Shown: positions 52,767-62,425 of the stretch, in pieces
Numbering within the stretch: the first letter of the stretch is position 1
Layout: each line of letters begins with the position of its first letter
From: Nostoc sp. 'Peltigera membranacea cyanobiont' N6
GTDB lineage: Bacteria; Cyanobacteriota; Cyanobacteriia; Cyanobacteriales; Nostocaceae
DNA: 64,000 nt
Direction of reading: 5' to 3'
Assembly: GCF_002949735.1 (NCBI RefSeq)
Contig: NZ_CP026681.1
Coordinates: 1,488,001-1,552,000, forward strand
Made by a program: the position numbers and the translations under genes
Notes under the pieces: model-generated
What the model was told of the DNA's origin: nothing
The model's database searches: none
What the model saw: the letters and a program-made list of their open reading frames with translations, nothing else

Positions 52767-54326
52767 TCAGCTACCTGGTTGTTGGCTTATCTGAGCGGTT
52801 TGCGAGCCTCTTACTAACTGGCTGAGGGCACTTTGTAATTCCACACCTGGGTTAGTAGCAACCCACCCGTTCGGTGTAAGGTGGCGGACTTCAAAGTGCA
52901 GGTGAGGCCCTGTGGAATTCCCAGTGCTGCCAACTAGACCAATGACAGTTCCAGGTTGTACCCATTGACCAGGTTGAACAAGGATTTCTGACATGTGACC
53001 GTAGAGAGTTTGTTCAGCAGATTTGTGATTCAGGATAACGGTTAAACCATAACCACCAACCCAGTTAGCAGTTTCTACTTGACCAGCAGCAGCTGCTAAA
53101 ACTGGTGTTCCTGTAGGCGCACCTAAGTCTGTACCAGCGTGGAAGCGTTGAGTACCTGTGATTGGATGAATTCGCCAACCAAACAACGAGGTAATGGGAG
53201 CGGGAATAGACAATGGATACATCATTCCCGTACCACTATAGGCAACTCTCCCTGTGTAGGGGATTTGCGGCAATACTGATGCTAGTGAGAAGTCATAAGC
53301 TACGTTGCTGGGACGGGGTGCAATGTTACCATCTGCCATTGGTGGGGGTAAAGTACCACCACTCGGTGCGATGGGAGTTGCACTCACTGTTGTGGGGCTG
53401 AACTCGCTAGGACTCGGAATAAACCGATTCGGGCGAAATGCGCTCTTGGTGTCACCACCGGAAGTATTTTGAACAGCACGCCACCTGCTGGTGTTGCCAG
53501 TAGTTGCAACTTGTTGGACAGGTGGAACTACTGGTGGTAATTGGGCGTTTTGACTTCTTCTTAGCCAAGTAGGTGCTACTTTACCATTAGAATCAGCTAC
53601 ACTCCTTTGGGGTGCTTTGGCGCAAACGCCGCCTAACACGCTTTGCCCTGACGGTAAAATGGCTCGGCAACCACTGGAGCGTTCTGTGAGAATTACGGAA
53701 TTTGGTGCTTGATAAGTACCTGTGGTACCACTGTCATAACTATTAGGATCAATATAAGCGTTATTATAATCCTTGGTTTTCCCTGTAGTTGCACTGACAG
53801 GGCTGTTAGAGTTATTTGATGGTTGAGCAACTTCTGGAAGTTTTTCAGGTAAAGAGCGGGTGGGAGTACTAGGTTTTTCTTGTCTCACCCTTACAGGTGT
53901 AACCTGGGAGGCTTCTACCTTGGGTTTTGCCTGTCTGATAATCACAACAGGTTCAGCAACTTCGATTTTGGGCGTAGATTGCCTAACTGGTTCCTTTGAT
54001 TGAGCAACCTCTGGCTGACGCAATCTCTGTTTGAGTCTGGCTCGCCGTTGGGAAAATTCCGGTTGGGCTTGAACGCCTTCGGGTGCAACAGCCTGTTTTT
54101 TAACTGGATTTGTAAATGCTGTTGGCTGGGAAGTTTCAACAGTGGGAACGATATTATCTACTTGTGTTTCCGTTTGGGCAAACACAAAGCCGCCGCTAAG
54201 GAGGCTAACGCTACTCAGCCAGCAGAGGCTCTGGGCTGGTAGCGTTGAGGCAAAACGTTTTTTTGTCAGACCTTGCTGCCATAAGTAATGCAAACGATGT
54301 GGGGCAGAATTATTGCGCTGCGTCAT
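52767..54326 (-). CDS. M23-family metallopeptidase, secreted
   Basis: A 519-residue protein with a signal peptide or anchor near residue 26-50 (LPAQSLCWLSSVSLLSGGFVFAQ), a long Pro/Gln/Ser-rich linker, and a C-terminal LytM/M23 domain: HAGTDLGAPTGTPVLAAAAGQV (H-x3-D metal ligands) and TGPHLHFEVRH (H-x-H). It cuts or remodels peptidoglycan cross-links in the periplasm. The gene converges on ribE across the heptamer repeat block. Confidence 0.88.
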   Translation of the reverse strand: MTQRNNSAPHRLHYLWQQGLTKKRFASTLPAQSLCWLSSVSLLSGGFVFAQTETQVDNIVPTVETSQPTAFTNPVKKQAVAPEGVQAQPEFSQRRARLKQRLRQPEVAQSKEPVRQSTPKIEVAEPVVIIRQAKPKVEASQVTPVRVRQEKPSTPTRSLPEKLPEVAQPSNNSNSPVSATTGKTKDYNNAYIDPNSYDSGTTGTYQAPNSVILTERSSGCRAILPSGQSVLGGVCAKAPQRSVADSNGKVAPTWLRRSQNAQLPPVVPPVQQVATTGNTSRWRAVQNTSGGDTKSAFRPNRFIPSPSEFSPTTVSATPIAPSGGTLPPPMADGNIAPRPSNVAYDFSLASVLPQIPYTGRVAYSGTGMMYPLSIPAPITSLFGWRIHPITGTQRFHAGTDLGAPTGTPVLAAAAGQVETANWVGGYGLTVILNHKSAEQTLYGHMSEILVQPGQWVQPGTVIGLVGSTGNSTGPHLHFEVRHLTPNGWVATNPGVELQSALSQLVRGSQTAQISQQPGS

Positions 54327-54416
54327 TTGTTCTCTCAGTTGTGTGTAATTAGCCTAAAGAGATGATGCTAGTGGTTTGTCTTGCCCAAAGAGCGAAATTT
54401 TGAACAAACCTCAAAT

Positions 54417-55253
54417 TTAAACGGAAGATTTATGGTACCCCAAACTGATTGTACCGGGTTGAATATAAATTTCCGGTGTAATTAGTTCCTTTGTATCATG
54501 TGTTTCTAAATCAACTCGTAAATTTCCTTGAGGAGTCACTCCAACTACTGTACCTGAAAGATTATTGACATACACCCGATCGCCCATGTTTGTAAGCAAA
54601 TCTAGATAGCGAGACAAGAGTATGTTTACTCCTTCTTGCCAAAGGCACTCCATACCGGATTCAATTCCCAGCAAGACGGTAGAGGTGAGCATTTCCAGAC
54701 AAGAAATTGGTCTGAAATCTTGCAAAGCTTGCCACGATTCCAAATTGATTCCAGTTTCGGGTACTGGATTTGTCCAGTTAATACCAACACCAATTACTGC
54801 TTGAGTGATTTGTCCTTTGTTTACTTTGGTTTCTGTCAAAATGCCGCCTAGTTTGCGACCATTTAAAACTAAATCATTGGGCCATTTTATGCCAACATTT
54901 ATACCGCGCTGGCGCAATTGAGACGCAATTCCCCAAGCAGTGGCGAAAGTTAGCTGGTAGCTGTCAGTAGCCTCTATTTTTTGGTCAAAAGGTTTATGGT
55001 CGAAAGAAGTTGCCACGGAAAGATACAATCCCCCAACTGGAGAAATCCACTCGCGTCCCCATTGTCCGCGCCCAGCAGATTGTACACCTGCGATGACTAC
55101 TGTTCCTGAAATCGCCCCTTGGTTGAGTAAGTTCCAGAGGGTTTGGTTTGTTGAGGAGACGCTTTCAAAAAAATGAAGGGAAAATGGTAAATATGTATTA
55201 GACTTTTGCCCTGCTTTCAAGGCTGTTTCCAAGTTTTGCAGATTAAATCCCAC
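54417..55253 (-). CDS. birA: biotin--[acetyl-CoA-carboxylase] ligase
   Basis: A 278-residue biotin protein ligase without the N-terminal DNA-binding domain, so monofunctional. Biotin-binding SAGRGQWGREWISPVGGLYLSV and KWPNDLVLNGRKLGGILTE. GTG start at 55253. Attaches biotin to AccB. Divergent from pgeF. Confidence 0.92.
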   Translation of the reverse strand: MGFNLQNLETALKAGQKSNTYLPFSLHFFESVSSTNQTLWNLLNQGAISGTVVIAGVQSAGRGQWGREWISPVGGLYLSVATSFDHKPFDQKIEATDSYQLTFATAWGIASQLRQRGINVGIKWPNDLVLNGRKLGGILTETKVNKGQITQAVIGVGINWTNPVPETGINLESWQALQDFRPISCLEMLTSTVLLGIESGMECLWQEGVNILLSRYLDLLTNMGDRVYVNNLSGTVVGVTPQGNLRVDLETHDTKELITPEIYIQPGTISLGYHKSSV

Positions 55254-55330
55254 AGCAGTTAAGCCAAATTCCGTTGTTCAAGTTAGCATTGATTGGCTGA
55301 TGAGTGATTTCTCTTTAGGTTTGGTTGAAG

Positions 55331-56116
55331 ATGCACACTTGGCACTGGCGCAATTCGGAAGGACTGCCTTTTTTAACTTGTAGTATTCTGGAACATTGGC
55401 ATCACGGCTTCTTTACCCAGCAGTTTTGGCCGCGATCGCCACAAGTTATCACAGAAGTATTGCAACCAGAGGCATCAGTCTATCGCTTAAAGCAGGTTCA
55501 TGGCAATACTGTTCTCACTCCCCAAGAAGTTGAAAGCTTCTTAAGCTCTGCTGACGAGGATTTAGCATCGGCGGATGGTTTAATCAGCGAGCAGCCTCTA
55601 CAAGCTGTTTGGGTAGCTAGCGCAGATTGTACACCCGTGCTAATTGGGGATGTGAAAACTGGACAAGTAGCAGCATTACACGCTGGTTGGCGGGGGACTG
55701 CTCAAAAAATTGTGCCCCAAGCGATCGCTCGGCTACAATCTCAAGGCAGTAAACTTGATGATTTACGCATTGCACTAGGCCCGGCGATCGCTGGTGAGGT
55801 TTACCAAGTCTCCATCGAAGTGGCTGCCGAAATTGGGGCTAGTATTATATCACATAATGAAGAACAAAAAATAATTCAAGCATTGCATGAATTACCAAAT
55901 TCACCTTTACTAGAAGATCCTGATCCAGGAAAAGTAAAGTTGGATGTGCGGCGAGTGAATACCTTACAACTGGAAAATATGGGGATTAGTGCAGAACAAA
56001 TTGCGATCGCACCTTATTGTACTTTCCAAACTCCAGAGCATTTCTTTTCTTACCGCCGGGAGAAAGAGAAAAAAATTCAATGGTCAGGGATTGTTAGCGG
56101 TAAAACGAATCAGTAG
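55331..56116 (+). CDS. pgeF: peptidoglycan editing factor PgeF (laccase-domain, YfiH family)
   Basis: A 261-residue protein from ATG 55331 (TTG 55325 is two codons earlier). Metal-binding pattern: LKQVHGNTVL, SADCTPVLIGDV and AALHAGWRGTAQKIV. Family knowledge: PgeF hydrolyses misplaced UDP-MurNAc-L-Ser/Gly products in peptidoglycan precursor editing; older annotations call it polyphenol oxidase. Divergent from birA. Confidence 0.9.
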   Translation: MHTWHWRNSEGLPFLTCSILEHWHHGFFTQQFWPRSPQVITEVLQPEASVYRLKQVHGNTVLTPQEVESFLSSADEDLASADGLISEQPLQAVWVASADCTPVLIGDVKTGQVAALHAGWRGTAQKIVPQAIARLQSQGSKLDDLRIALGPAIAGEVYQVSIEVAAEIGASIISHNEEQKIIQALHELPNSPLLEDPDPGKVKLDVRRVNTLQLENMGISAEQIAIAPYCTFQTPEHFFSYRREKEKKIQWSGIVSGKTNQ

Positions 56117-56120
56117 TTTA

Positions 56121-56750
56121 TCAGAAGTCGTACAACAGTGAGTGAAAACCCGATCTCCAACCTCTTTCCCAACGCTCATCACCTAGAAAGTGTTTAACAC
56201 AGACTACTTGGCTTTGTAAGGCTCTTTCCCTGCATCCATCACACAGACAGAGTTGTTCAGACAAACCATATTTAAGCTGTAAAGCATTAATCTCTGCTAT
56301 TAAAGCATCTTGTACTTCTTGCGGCGGAGTCTGACGTGCAGCAAGAAGCTGTTTCCTAAAAACTGGATCTTGGTTTTGTGAACACCAATTCACCCAGAAA
56401 GCAATATCTGAATCTAGCTCAATACTTTTGTTTCTTGTCACTAACTTGTTTAAAGCATCTGCTAGAAATTCTTCAGGAAGCGCAACTCTATGCACTTCCA
56501 CATAGTGAACCAAGCCTTCAGGCCATATCCAGTAACCATCAGTTAATTCTGAACTTCCCATGAATGCTTTAGCACATCCATGCATAAACCTACACCACGA
56601 TAATCCACGATATTGTGCGTATAGCTTTCCTGCACAAAGGTAAGCAACCACCCGTTTGGCAATATCTGGTGCTAGTTTTCCCGCAACCTCTTGCGGTGCC
56701 AGAAATTGATCGTCATCAAGGTTCTTAATCCAATAACCGATCGTAGGCAT
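56121..56750 (-). CDS. hypothetical protein
   Basis: A 209-residue soluble protein: MPTIGYWIKNLDDDQFLAPQEVAG at the start, then WCRFMHGCAKAFMGSSELTDGYWIWPEGLVHYVE, and a CLCDGC cysteine pair near residue 175 (LSEQLCLCDGCRERALQ) that could bind zinc. I do not recognise the family. It follows csaB on the same strand by 46 bases and may share its transcript. Confidence 0.65.
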   Translation of the reverse strand: MPTIGYWIKNLDDDQFLAPQEVAGKLAPDIAKRVVAYLCAGKLYAQYRGLSWCRFMHGCAKAFMGSSELTDGYWIWPEGLVHYVEVHRVALPEEFLADALNKLVTRNKSIELDSDIAFWVNWCSQNQDPVFRKQLLAARQTPPQEVQDALIAEINALQLKYGLSEQLCLCDGCRERALQSQVVCVKHFLGDERWERGWRSGFHSLLYDF

Positions 56751-56796
56751 AATTCGTTTACCTCTGACCTACCCTTTATAAATCCACACGCCTTAG

Positions 56797-57852
56797 TTAG
56801 GGTACAGAAACTAAGGCTTCACTCAAAACATCACGATGCATTAATGCACCATCCACCAAAGATTGAATTTTCTCTGATGATAACGGCTCACCATTGGCAT
56901 AATGCTCCATCCAAGTCAAACTAATCAAATTGGGATCGTCGGGTAAACTTGCTAAATCCCATCCAGGCATTTCTAAGTCTTCCATGAGACGATTTACTTT
57001 GGGATCGTAACTGAGAGCGAAGCAGCGACAACCTTCAGATGCAGCCATAATCAAGCTGTGTAGGCGCATCCCAATTGCCATTTCTACGCCGCGAAACACA
57101 CCTTTTAAAAGTTGCGGATCTGACAGACACAAAATCTGGCTGACATCTTTAAGATGTGGTTGAATGGCTTCGGCAATACTTAAATCTTCACTTTTTTGAA
57201 ACGGTAGTAGTAAAATAAAAGCCTGTGTAGCTTTTTGAAAGTCAACCAAAGCGCGAGTTAAGTTTGCCAGACGTGTTTCTGTAAGTTGGGGATGCGATCG
57301 CAACGTTACCGCAACTCTCGGCGCAGGTAAATCCCAAAGTCCTGGGACTGGTTTAGATTCCAACGCCCAAACCGGGTCAGGAGCTATAATACAAGGGATT
57401 TGCCAATCAGATAATAAAGCAGCACTGGCGCGATCGCGGACACTAATTTTGGTACAATTACCAAAGGTTTGCTTTGCCAACCAACGAGTTTGCGGACGCA
57501 CTAAGGGGCCAATACCTTGCGCCCAAGCAACAGTTTTCAAACCCATTTTCTGAGCTAATGCCATCAGTCCCCCATAATAAAATGGGCTGATAGTACTGGT
57601 AACATCCTGAATAAGACTCCCGCCGCCCCAAATCAAAGCATCGCCAGAGCGTAAAGCTTGCAGTACAGGTAAAGGAGCCATGCGATCGCAAGTTTCTACA
57701 TTATAGCGATCGCGAGTTTCCTCTGGATTACCCGAAAGTACCACAGGTGTTACGTGAGATGGTAACATTTGCAAAAGCGTCGCCAACAAAGCCTCGTCAC
57801 CACCATTACCTTTACCGTAATATCCAGACAATAACGCCCGCATCTTAACCAT
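56797..57852 (-). CDS. csaB: polysaccharide pyruvyl transferase CsaB
   Basis: A 351-residue enzyme: RALLSGYYGKGNGGDEALLATLL at the start and WGGGSLIQDVTSTIS, then RLHSLIMAASEGCRCFALSYDPKV. The family adds ketal pyruvate to secondary cell-wall polysaccharide; in cyanobacteria the homologue is conserved, role less clear. Start ATG 57852 or 57843. Confidence 0.9.
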   Translation of the reverse strand: MVKMRALLSGYYGKGNGGDEALLATLLQMLPSHVTPVVLSGNPEETRDRYNVETCDRMAPLPVLQALRSGDALIWGGGSLIQDVTSTISPFYYGGLMALAQKMGLKTVAWAQGIGPLVRPQTRWLAKQTFGNCTKISVRDRASAALLSDWQIPCIIAPDPVWALESKPVPGLWDLPAPRVAVTLRSHPQLTETRLANLTRALVDFQKATQAFILLLPFQKSEDLSIAEAIQPHLKDVSQILCLSDPQLLKGVFRGVEMAIGMRLHSLIMAASEGCRCFALSYDPKVNRLMEDLEMPGWDLASLPDDPNLISLTWMEHYANGEPLSSEKIQSLVDGALMHRDVLSEALVSVP

Positions 57853-58029
57853 TTTAGATTTTAGATTAACAACTTTTTTTATACAGAATATCTGTCATTG
57901 CTACAACAGATAGTAGATTCATTCACAAATTCTATTTTCAAACTTCGTAACAAAGGAAGATAGAAATAACTCCTAACTCTTGTACAGACGCGATTAATCG
58001 TGTCTCTCCTCCTAACTCCTAACTTTCTT

Positions 58030-58365
58030 ATGCACGCCCTATCGATTCCCACCTGGATTATTCATATTTCTAGCGTTATTGAGTGGATTGTCGCCATTTG
58101 GTTAATCTGGACTTACGGCGAACTCACTAATAATCGTAATTGGTGGGGATTGTCCCTGGCCATGTTACCAGCTTTAGTTAGCGCTATGTGTGCCTGTACC
58201 TGGCATTATTTCGACAACGCCCAATCTCTAGAATGGCTGGTAACACTTCAAGCTACCATGACCTTAGTTGGTAATTTTACCCTTTGGGCAGCGGCGTTTT
58301 TGATTTGGCGTTCTACCAAATCTCCTGACACTGTTGAACCAAAACCTATTAAATCAGAGCCATGA
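58030..58365 (+). CDS. DUF2499 membrane protein
   Basis: A 111-residue protein from ATG 58030 (a GTG upstream at 58000 is inside a repeat and unlikely). Three membrane helices: SIPTWIIHISSVIEWIVAIW, GLSLAMLPALVSAMCACTWH and LVTLQATMTLVGNFTLWAAAF. Known from cyanobacteria and plastids; function unproven. Its stop overlaps the DUF3593 ATG by four bases (ATGA), so the two are translationally coupled. Confidence 0.88.
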   Translation: MHALSIPTWIIHISSVIEWIVAIWLIWTYGELTNNRNWWGLSLAMLPALVSAMCACTWHYFDNAQSLEWLVTLQATMTLVGNFTLWAAAFLIWRSTKSPDTVEPKPIKSEP

Positions 58366-58658
58366 TTTCTAAAGAAACCCTGTTTGCACTTTCACTGTTT
58401 CCCTATTTGGGTTTCTTGTGGTTTCTCAGCCGCAGTCCGCAAATGCCGCGTTTAGCGCTATATGGATTTTACGGTACTCTCGTCTTCGTTGCCATCACCA
58501 TCCCAGCCGGAATTTACGCCCAATTACATTACGGTGAGTCTTTGGCCAATGTCGATTGGTTGCACGGTGGTGCAGAACTATTTTTGACCCTTTCTAACAT
58601 CTTGCTGGTGCTGGGTTTTGGACAAGCTGTAAGGCAATTAAAAATCAAAAGTCATTAG
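58362..58658 (+). CDS. DUF3593 membrane protein
   Basis: A 98-residue protein with about three helices: LFALSLFPYLGFLWFLS, YGFYGTLVFVAITIPAGIYA, LFLTLSNILLVLGFGQAV. The DUF2499/DUF3593 gene pair is a usual cyanobacterial arrangement and is overlapped here. Function unknown. Confidence 0.88.
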   Translation: MISKETLFALSLFPYLGFLWFLSRSPQMPRLALYGFYGTLVFVAITIPAGIYAQLHYGESLANVDWLHGGAELFLTLSNILLVLGFGQAVRQLKIKSH

Positions 58659-58779
58659 TGCTTTGTAAACACAAATTACCAAGGACTAAGGGCAAAGGAC
58701 GATCTTTAAACAAGCCAATATACAGTTTAAATGCGTCACAGCTAAGTTTTGATTGTATTGAGTTATGAGGAAGAAGTAA

Positions 58780-59553
58780 ATGGATGTAATTCCAGCGATT
58801 GATTTACTAGAAGGTCGCTGTGTGCGACTGTATCAGGGAGACTACGATCGCTCGCAAGTTTTTAGCGAAAATCCCGTTGATGTTGCCAAACAGTGGGTAG
58901 ATCAAGGTTCTACCAGATTGCATATAGTTGATTTAGATGGTGCTAAAGCGGGTAAAGTAGTAAACTTGGCAGCAATTGAAGCGATCGCTCATGCAGTGTC
59001 AATACCCATTGAAATTGGTGGAGGATTGCGCGATCGCACCAGCGTGCAACAAGTATTCAATCTAGGCGTACAGTGGGCAATTCTCGGAACCATTGCTGTA
59101 GAACAACCCCAGCTAGTACAACAACTGTGTGAAGAATTTCCCAAACAGATTATTATTGGCATTGATGCCCGTAACGGCAAAGTTGCTACTCGCGGGTGGT
59201 TAGAAACTTCCGAAGTTTTAGCAACTCAACTGGCTGTACAAATGCAAGAATTGGGTGCAGCCGCCATCATTTATACAGATATTCACCGCGATGGTACTCT
59301 CATCGGCCCCAATTTAGAAGCTTTGCGAGAACTTGCATCGGTAATTTCCATCCCGATAATTGCCTCTGGCGGGGTAAGTTCTATCACCGATTTGTTGAGT
59401 TTGTTAGCGTTAGAACCTCAAGGCGTGACTGGTGTGATTGTCGGACGTGCCTTGTATACTGGGGATATTTTACTCAAAGAAGCATTACGAGCGATCGGGC
59501 CTGGGCGAATTCAGGATATTCCACCCAATCTAGGTTTTTCTAGCTTTGCTTGA
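58780..59553 (+). CDS. hisA: 1-(5-phosphoribosyl)-5-[(5-phosphoribosylamino)methylideneamino]imidazole-4-carboxamide isomerase
   Basis: A 257-residue TIM-barrel enzyme of histidine biosynthesis: MDVIPAIDLLEGRCVRLYQGDY (with the catalytic Asp), LGGTIAV-like IEIGGGLRDRTSVQQ and YTDIHRDGTLIGPN (catalytic Asp in second half). Amadori rearrangement of ProFAR to PRFAR. SD GAGGAAG before ATG 58780. Confidence 0.95.
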   Translation: MDVIPAIDLLEGRCVRLYQGDYDRSQVFSENPVDVAKQWVDQGSTRLHIVDLDGAKAGKVVNLAAIEAIAHAVSIPIEIGGGLRDRTSVQQVFNLGVQWAILGTIAVEQPQLVQQLCEEFPKQIIIGIDARNGKVATRGWLETSEVLATQLAVQMQELGAAAIIYTDIHRDGTLIGPNLEALRELASVISIPIIASGGVSSITDLLSLLALEPQGVTGVIVGRALYTGDILLKEALRAIGPGRIQDIPPNLGFSSFA

Positions 59554-59658
59554 CATGTAAATCTACCAAGCGAAACTTAAATTTTCTATGATATATTTCT
59601 GTAATCAACAATACCCGTGATGTAGATAATATTGTAGTAAATTTTCAAATTCAGTATT

Positions 59659-59772
59659 ATGTCTAGTCAAGAACCAAATTCTAAGCAAGCATTTCAGCAA
59701 ACACAGTCCACCGGAACAAAGAAGAAACTACAACCTCCCGCAGACATCAAAAAACCAAAGAAAACCGAATAA
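59659..59772 (+). CDS. small 37-residue hypothetical ORF
   Basis: MSSQEPNSKQAFQQTQSTG... to KKPKKTE*, basic and disordered. No signal or fold. The ORF ends just before a hairpin. Could be a small protein or chance. Confidence 0.35.
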   Translation: MSSQEPNSKQAFQQTQSTGTKKKLQPPADIKKPKKTE

Positions 59773-59787
59773 CAAGCATTATAGTTC

Positions 59788-59823
59788 GTAGTAGAGACTT
59801 AACTTAAATTAAGTCTTTACTAC
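59788..59823. terminator. hairpin terminator-like
   Basis: A 15-bp stem (59788-59802 with 59809-59823, one wobble) with a 6-base loop, between the small ORF (+) and the coiled-coil gene (-). It has no T-run, so it is a weak terminator or a repeat. Confidence 0.45.
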
Positions 59824-59844
59824 TCTCATCAAAAAGAAATCAGC

Positions 59845-60924
59845 TTATTTATTTTTCGCTTGAGTTTTTGCCTGTTCTAAAGCTATTTCTTTGATTGCCT
59901 GATAGGAATTAACATTTGAAGTACCTTCAATCGCTTTCACTGCTAAATCCTGAACTTGTTTGAGAGCAGATTCAAGTTGCTTAGAAAGATTTTGAATCCG
60001 CGTCTCTTGGTTAGTAATAGTTTGTTCTAGAGATTGCAGTCTCTGTTCATAAAACCGCTTTTGTCCTTCTACTTCCTTAGAATATAAATCTGATTTTACT
60101 TTAGCTTGGTAGTGGGCGATGCCTTTGCCTTCTTCTGTAGCTTTCTTGATAGCTGCTTCTTTATCTTTCGGAAAAGCCTCTACCTTCACTTTTAATTCTT
60201 CAAATTGTTTCTCTCTTTCAGCAATTGCTTTCTCTCGTTCAGCCCACTGTTTCTCTGTTTCTTGTAGTAATTCTTCCAGTTGTTTATATAGTGCTTTCTG
60301 CTGTTGTTCGTATTCGTCACTTTGTAGCTGACGTTGAAGTTCTAAATTATATTTATACTCTGATGCATCGCGTTGCCGAGTTTTATTCAAGTTTTCATTT
60401 CGTTCTTTTATCGTCCGTTGCTGTTCCTCCTGTTCTTTTACCCAAGTATTCCTTTGTTCTAATATTTCTTGGAATAACACTTCAGAACGCTGGCTATATT
60501 CTTCCTGATAAGCTTTCGTATTATCTTCATAAGCTTGGATGAGAGTATCCAATATATCATCAGAAACTTCCAACTTGTGCAGTTGTGTTAATTGTTGGAT
60601 TTCTTCTTCTAAATTTCGCCTGATTTCTTCTAACTTAGAGGCTTTTGTGGTTAGCTGTTCGGATAATTCATTAGCAGCGCTGCCAAAACCTAATTGAATC
60701 TTCGCCAAGCTTTCAATTGTATTGTTCATCTTCTGTTGGACGCTAGAAAGCTGATTCATAGCTATTGTTTGTTCTAATTTTGGCTGTTCTTTAGTTCCAG
60801 GCTGGTTTTCTTTGGCAACTTTTTCAAGTTCCGATTTCAGCGCTGCTTTTTCTTTAGCTAACTCCTCAAATGCCTGAAGAATTTCTACTTTAGTATTCTT
60901 ATCAGTCGGCTTTTTCACCACCAC
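59845..60924 (-). CDS. lfiB: coiled-coil protein, LfiB-like
   Basis: A 359-residue, highly charged, almost wholly coiled-coil protein (Glu, Gln and Lys-rich; e.g. EEEIQQLTQLHKLEVSDDILD and KQWAEREKAIAEREKQFEELK). It is a paralogue of the neighbour: both end in KQVQDLA-type/KQAQDLA helices and share WAEREK blocks. Its place next to sphR-like genes matches, from memory, Alr4505 (LfiB) of Anabaena PCC 7120, described as forming a heteropolymer that keeps filaments linear. The name is by order and resemblance, not by alignment. Confidence 0.6.
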   Translation of the reverse strand: MVVKKPTDKNTKVEILQAFEELAKEKAALKSELEKVAKENQPGTKEQPKLEQTIAMNQLSSVQQKMNNTIESLAKIQLGFGSAANELSEQLTTKASKLEEIRRNLEEEIQQLTQLHKLEVSDDILDTLIQAYEDNTKAYQEEYSQRSEVLFQEILEQRNTWVKEQEEQQRTIKERNENLNKTRQRDASEYKYNLELQRQLQSDEYEQQQKALYKQLEELLQETEKQWAEREKAIAEREKQFEELKVKVEAFPKDKEAAIKKATEEGKGIAHYQAKVKSDLYSKEVEGQKRFYEQRLQSLEQTITNQETRIQNLSKQLESALKQVQDLAVKAIEGTSNVNSYQAIKEIALEQAKTQAKNK

Positions 60925-60977
60925 AACAAACCTCCTCTTCAGGAATTAAAAATGGTTAAGATGCTAAGAACTCGTAA

Positions 60978-61961
60978 CTATTTAGGATTAGAGCTACCAA
61001 AAGCCCTCATAGCTAAGTCTTGTGCTTGTTTTAATGCTGTTTGCAATTGAGCAGAAATCCCTTCTATTTGCTCAGACTGTTTCTTAATTGTTTCTTCCAG
61101 AGATTGAATTTTTTGCTCATAACTCTGTTTGTTAGATTCCCATTCTCTCTCAAATAAATCAGCCTCAACTTTAGCTTTTTGGCTTGTTTCTTTAATTGCT
61201 TCTTCCCTAGCTTTCTTAACCGATTCTTCCAGTTCGTTAGGAAATGTAGTTACCTTTTGTTGATAGTCTGCAAACAGTGGTTGGCGTTCAGCAAATATCT
61301 TCTCTCGTTCTGCCCAATCTTTCTCTTTCTTTTGAGAATTTTCTTGTATTTCCCTTTGTTGTTGGCGTTTTATTGCTTCGTAACTGTCTGTATTGAGTTT
61401 ACGATTAGTTTCTAGCTTATATAGAGATTCTTCTTGTTCTTGCTGGCGATCTTTAACTAATAAATCATTATATGCTTGCAGTTTTTCTTCATACTCGGCT
61501 TGTTCTTTTTGCCATTCTTTTCGCCTAATTGTAATTTCTTTCTCTAATGCTTCCCTTTTGCTGATAGTATCTTGTTCTAGGGTTTTTAATTTCTCTTGGT
61601 GTTCTTGACTTAAAATGTCTAGAGTATCCGCTACAACTCTGATTTGTTGAAGCTCTTGTAAGCGTTGCGTTTCAATTTCTATAGCTCGGTTCAATTCATC
61701 TAACTTAGAATTTTCCTGAGCTAGTTTTTCAGATAATCCGTTGAGAATACTGCCAAACTCTAATTGTAAATCAGCTAAACCTTTGACAATACTATCAACC
61801 GTATATGCAGAAGCTACTTGCAGAATCTCTTGACTTTTTGCCTTGTCTGCTTCCTCTTGTTTGGTTGCTATTTTAGACTCCAGCTTTTTTCTTTGGATAA
61901 TAATTTGTTGAAATGCTTGCATTAGTTGTTGTTTGCTGTCCTTGACTCCAACTGTAGTCAT
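60978..61961 (-). CDS. lfiA: coiled-coil protein, LfiA-like
   Basis: A 327-residue coiled-coil protein from ATG 61961, with GGGAG-type Shine-Dalgarno (an ATG at 62009 extends it by 16 residues and is less likely). Blocks such as KKEKDWAEREKIFAERQPL and VEADLFEREWE correspond to the paralogue downstream. From memory Alr4504 (LfiA) of Anabaena 7120. The genes lie 53 bases apart, same strand, so co-expression is likely. Divergent from the sphR-like gene. No membrane segment; cytoplasmic. Confidence 0.6.
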   Translation of the reverse strand: MTTVGVKDSKQQLMQAFQQIIIQRKKLESKIATKQEEADKAKSQEILQVASAYTVDSIVKGLADLQLEFGSILNGLSEKLAQENSKLDELNRAIEIETQRLQELQQIRVVADTLDILSQEHQEKLKTLEQDTISKREALEKEITIRRKEWQKEQAEYEEKLQAYNDLLVKDRQQEQEESLYKLETNRKLNTDSYEAIKRQQQREIQENSQKKEKDWAEREKIFAERQPLFADYQQKVTTFPNELEESVKKAREEAIKETSQKAKVEADLFEREWESNKQSYEQKIQSLEETIKKQSEQIEGISAQLQTALKQAQDLAMRAFGSSNPK

Positions 61962-62425
61962 CTTCCAACTCCCTTCAATAGGCAAATGATTTATTGGGTA
62001 GCAAGCCATACCAAGGACTACCCCATGCAGACATCAGAGTAGCTTTGAATCAACATTTTTAACGCAGTGGAAATACTGAAATGATCGATAGAGAACACTT
62101 AGGCGATCCGAATTTTCCACAGATATGTCCTTCTATTTTTCAGGTATAGTTTTCCTTTTGAGCTTTATAGTACTTGTGTACTAAAATAAATATACCCAAC
62201 ATAATCTCTTCTTGTCAAGATAATGCTTCCTATAATTGCGCCACACAACAAAGCATTAAAAGCTGGCAGTCATAGTGATTTAGGAGAGTGATGTAGTGTG
62301 TGTCACTTTTTGTAAAGAAAATCTAAAAGAATTAACTCTAGCAGAAGCGCCGTTGCACTAAGACGAGATAATAGATTTAATCATGCTAATTGATACAAGC
62401 ACAGTCCTAGACTTTTGTGATATCA
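61962..62425. other. 464-base divergent promoter region (lfiA / sphR)
   Basis: The spacer between lfiA (-) and sphR (+). It is AT-rich, with no gene or repeat that stands out. No clear PHO-box was identified by eye. Confidence 0.4.

Noticed and set aside
52476..52825. Several frames on both strands rich in GIGDWGLGT or PNAQCPMP repeats
   Set aside because: They are translations of the heptamer STRR block, which is open in all frames because seven is not a multiple of three.
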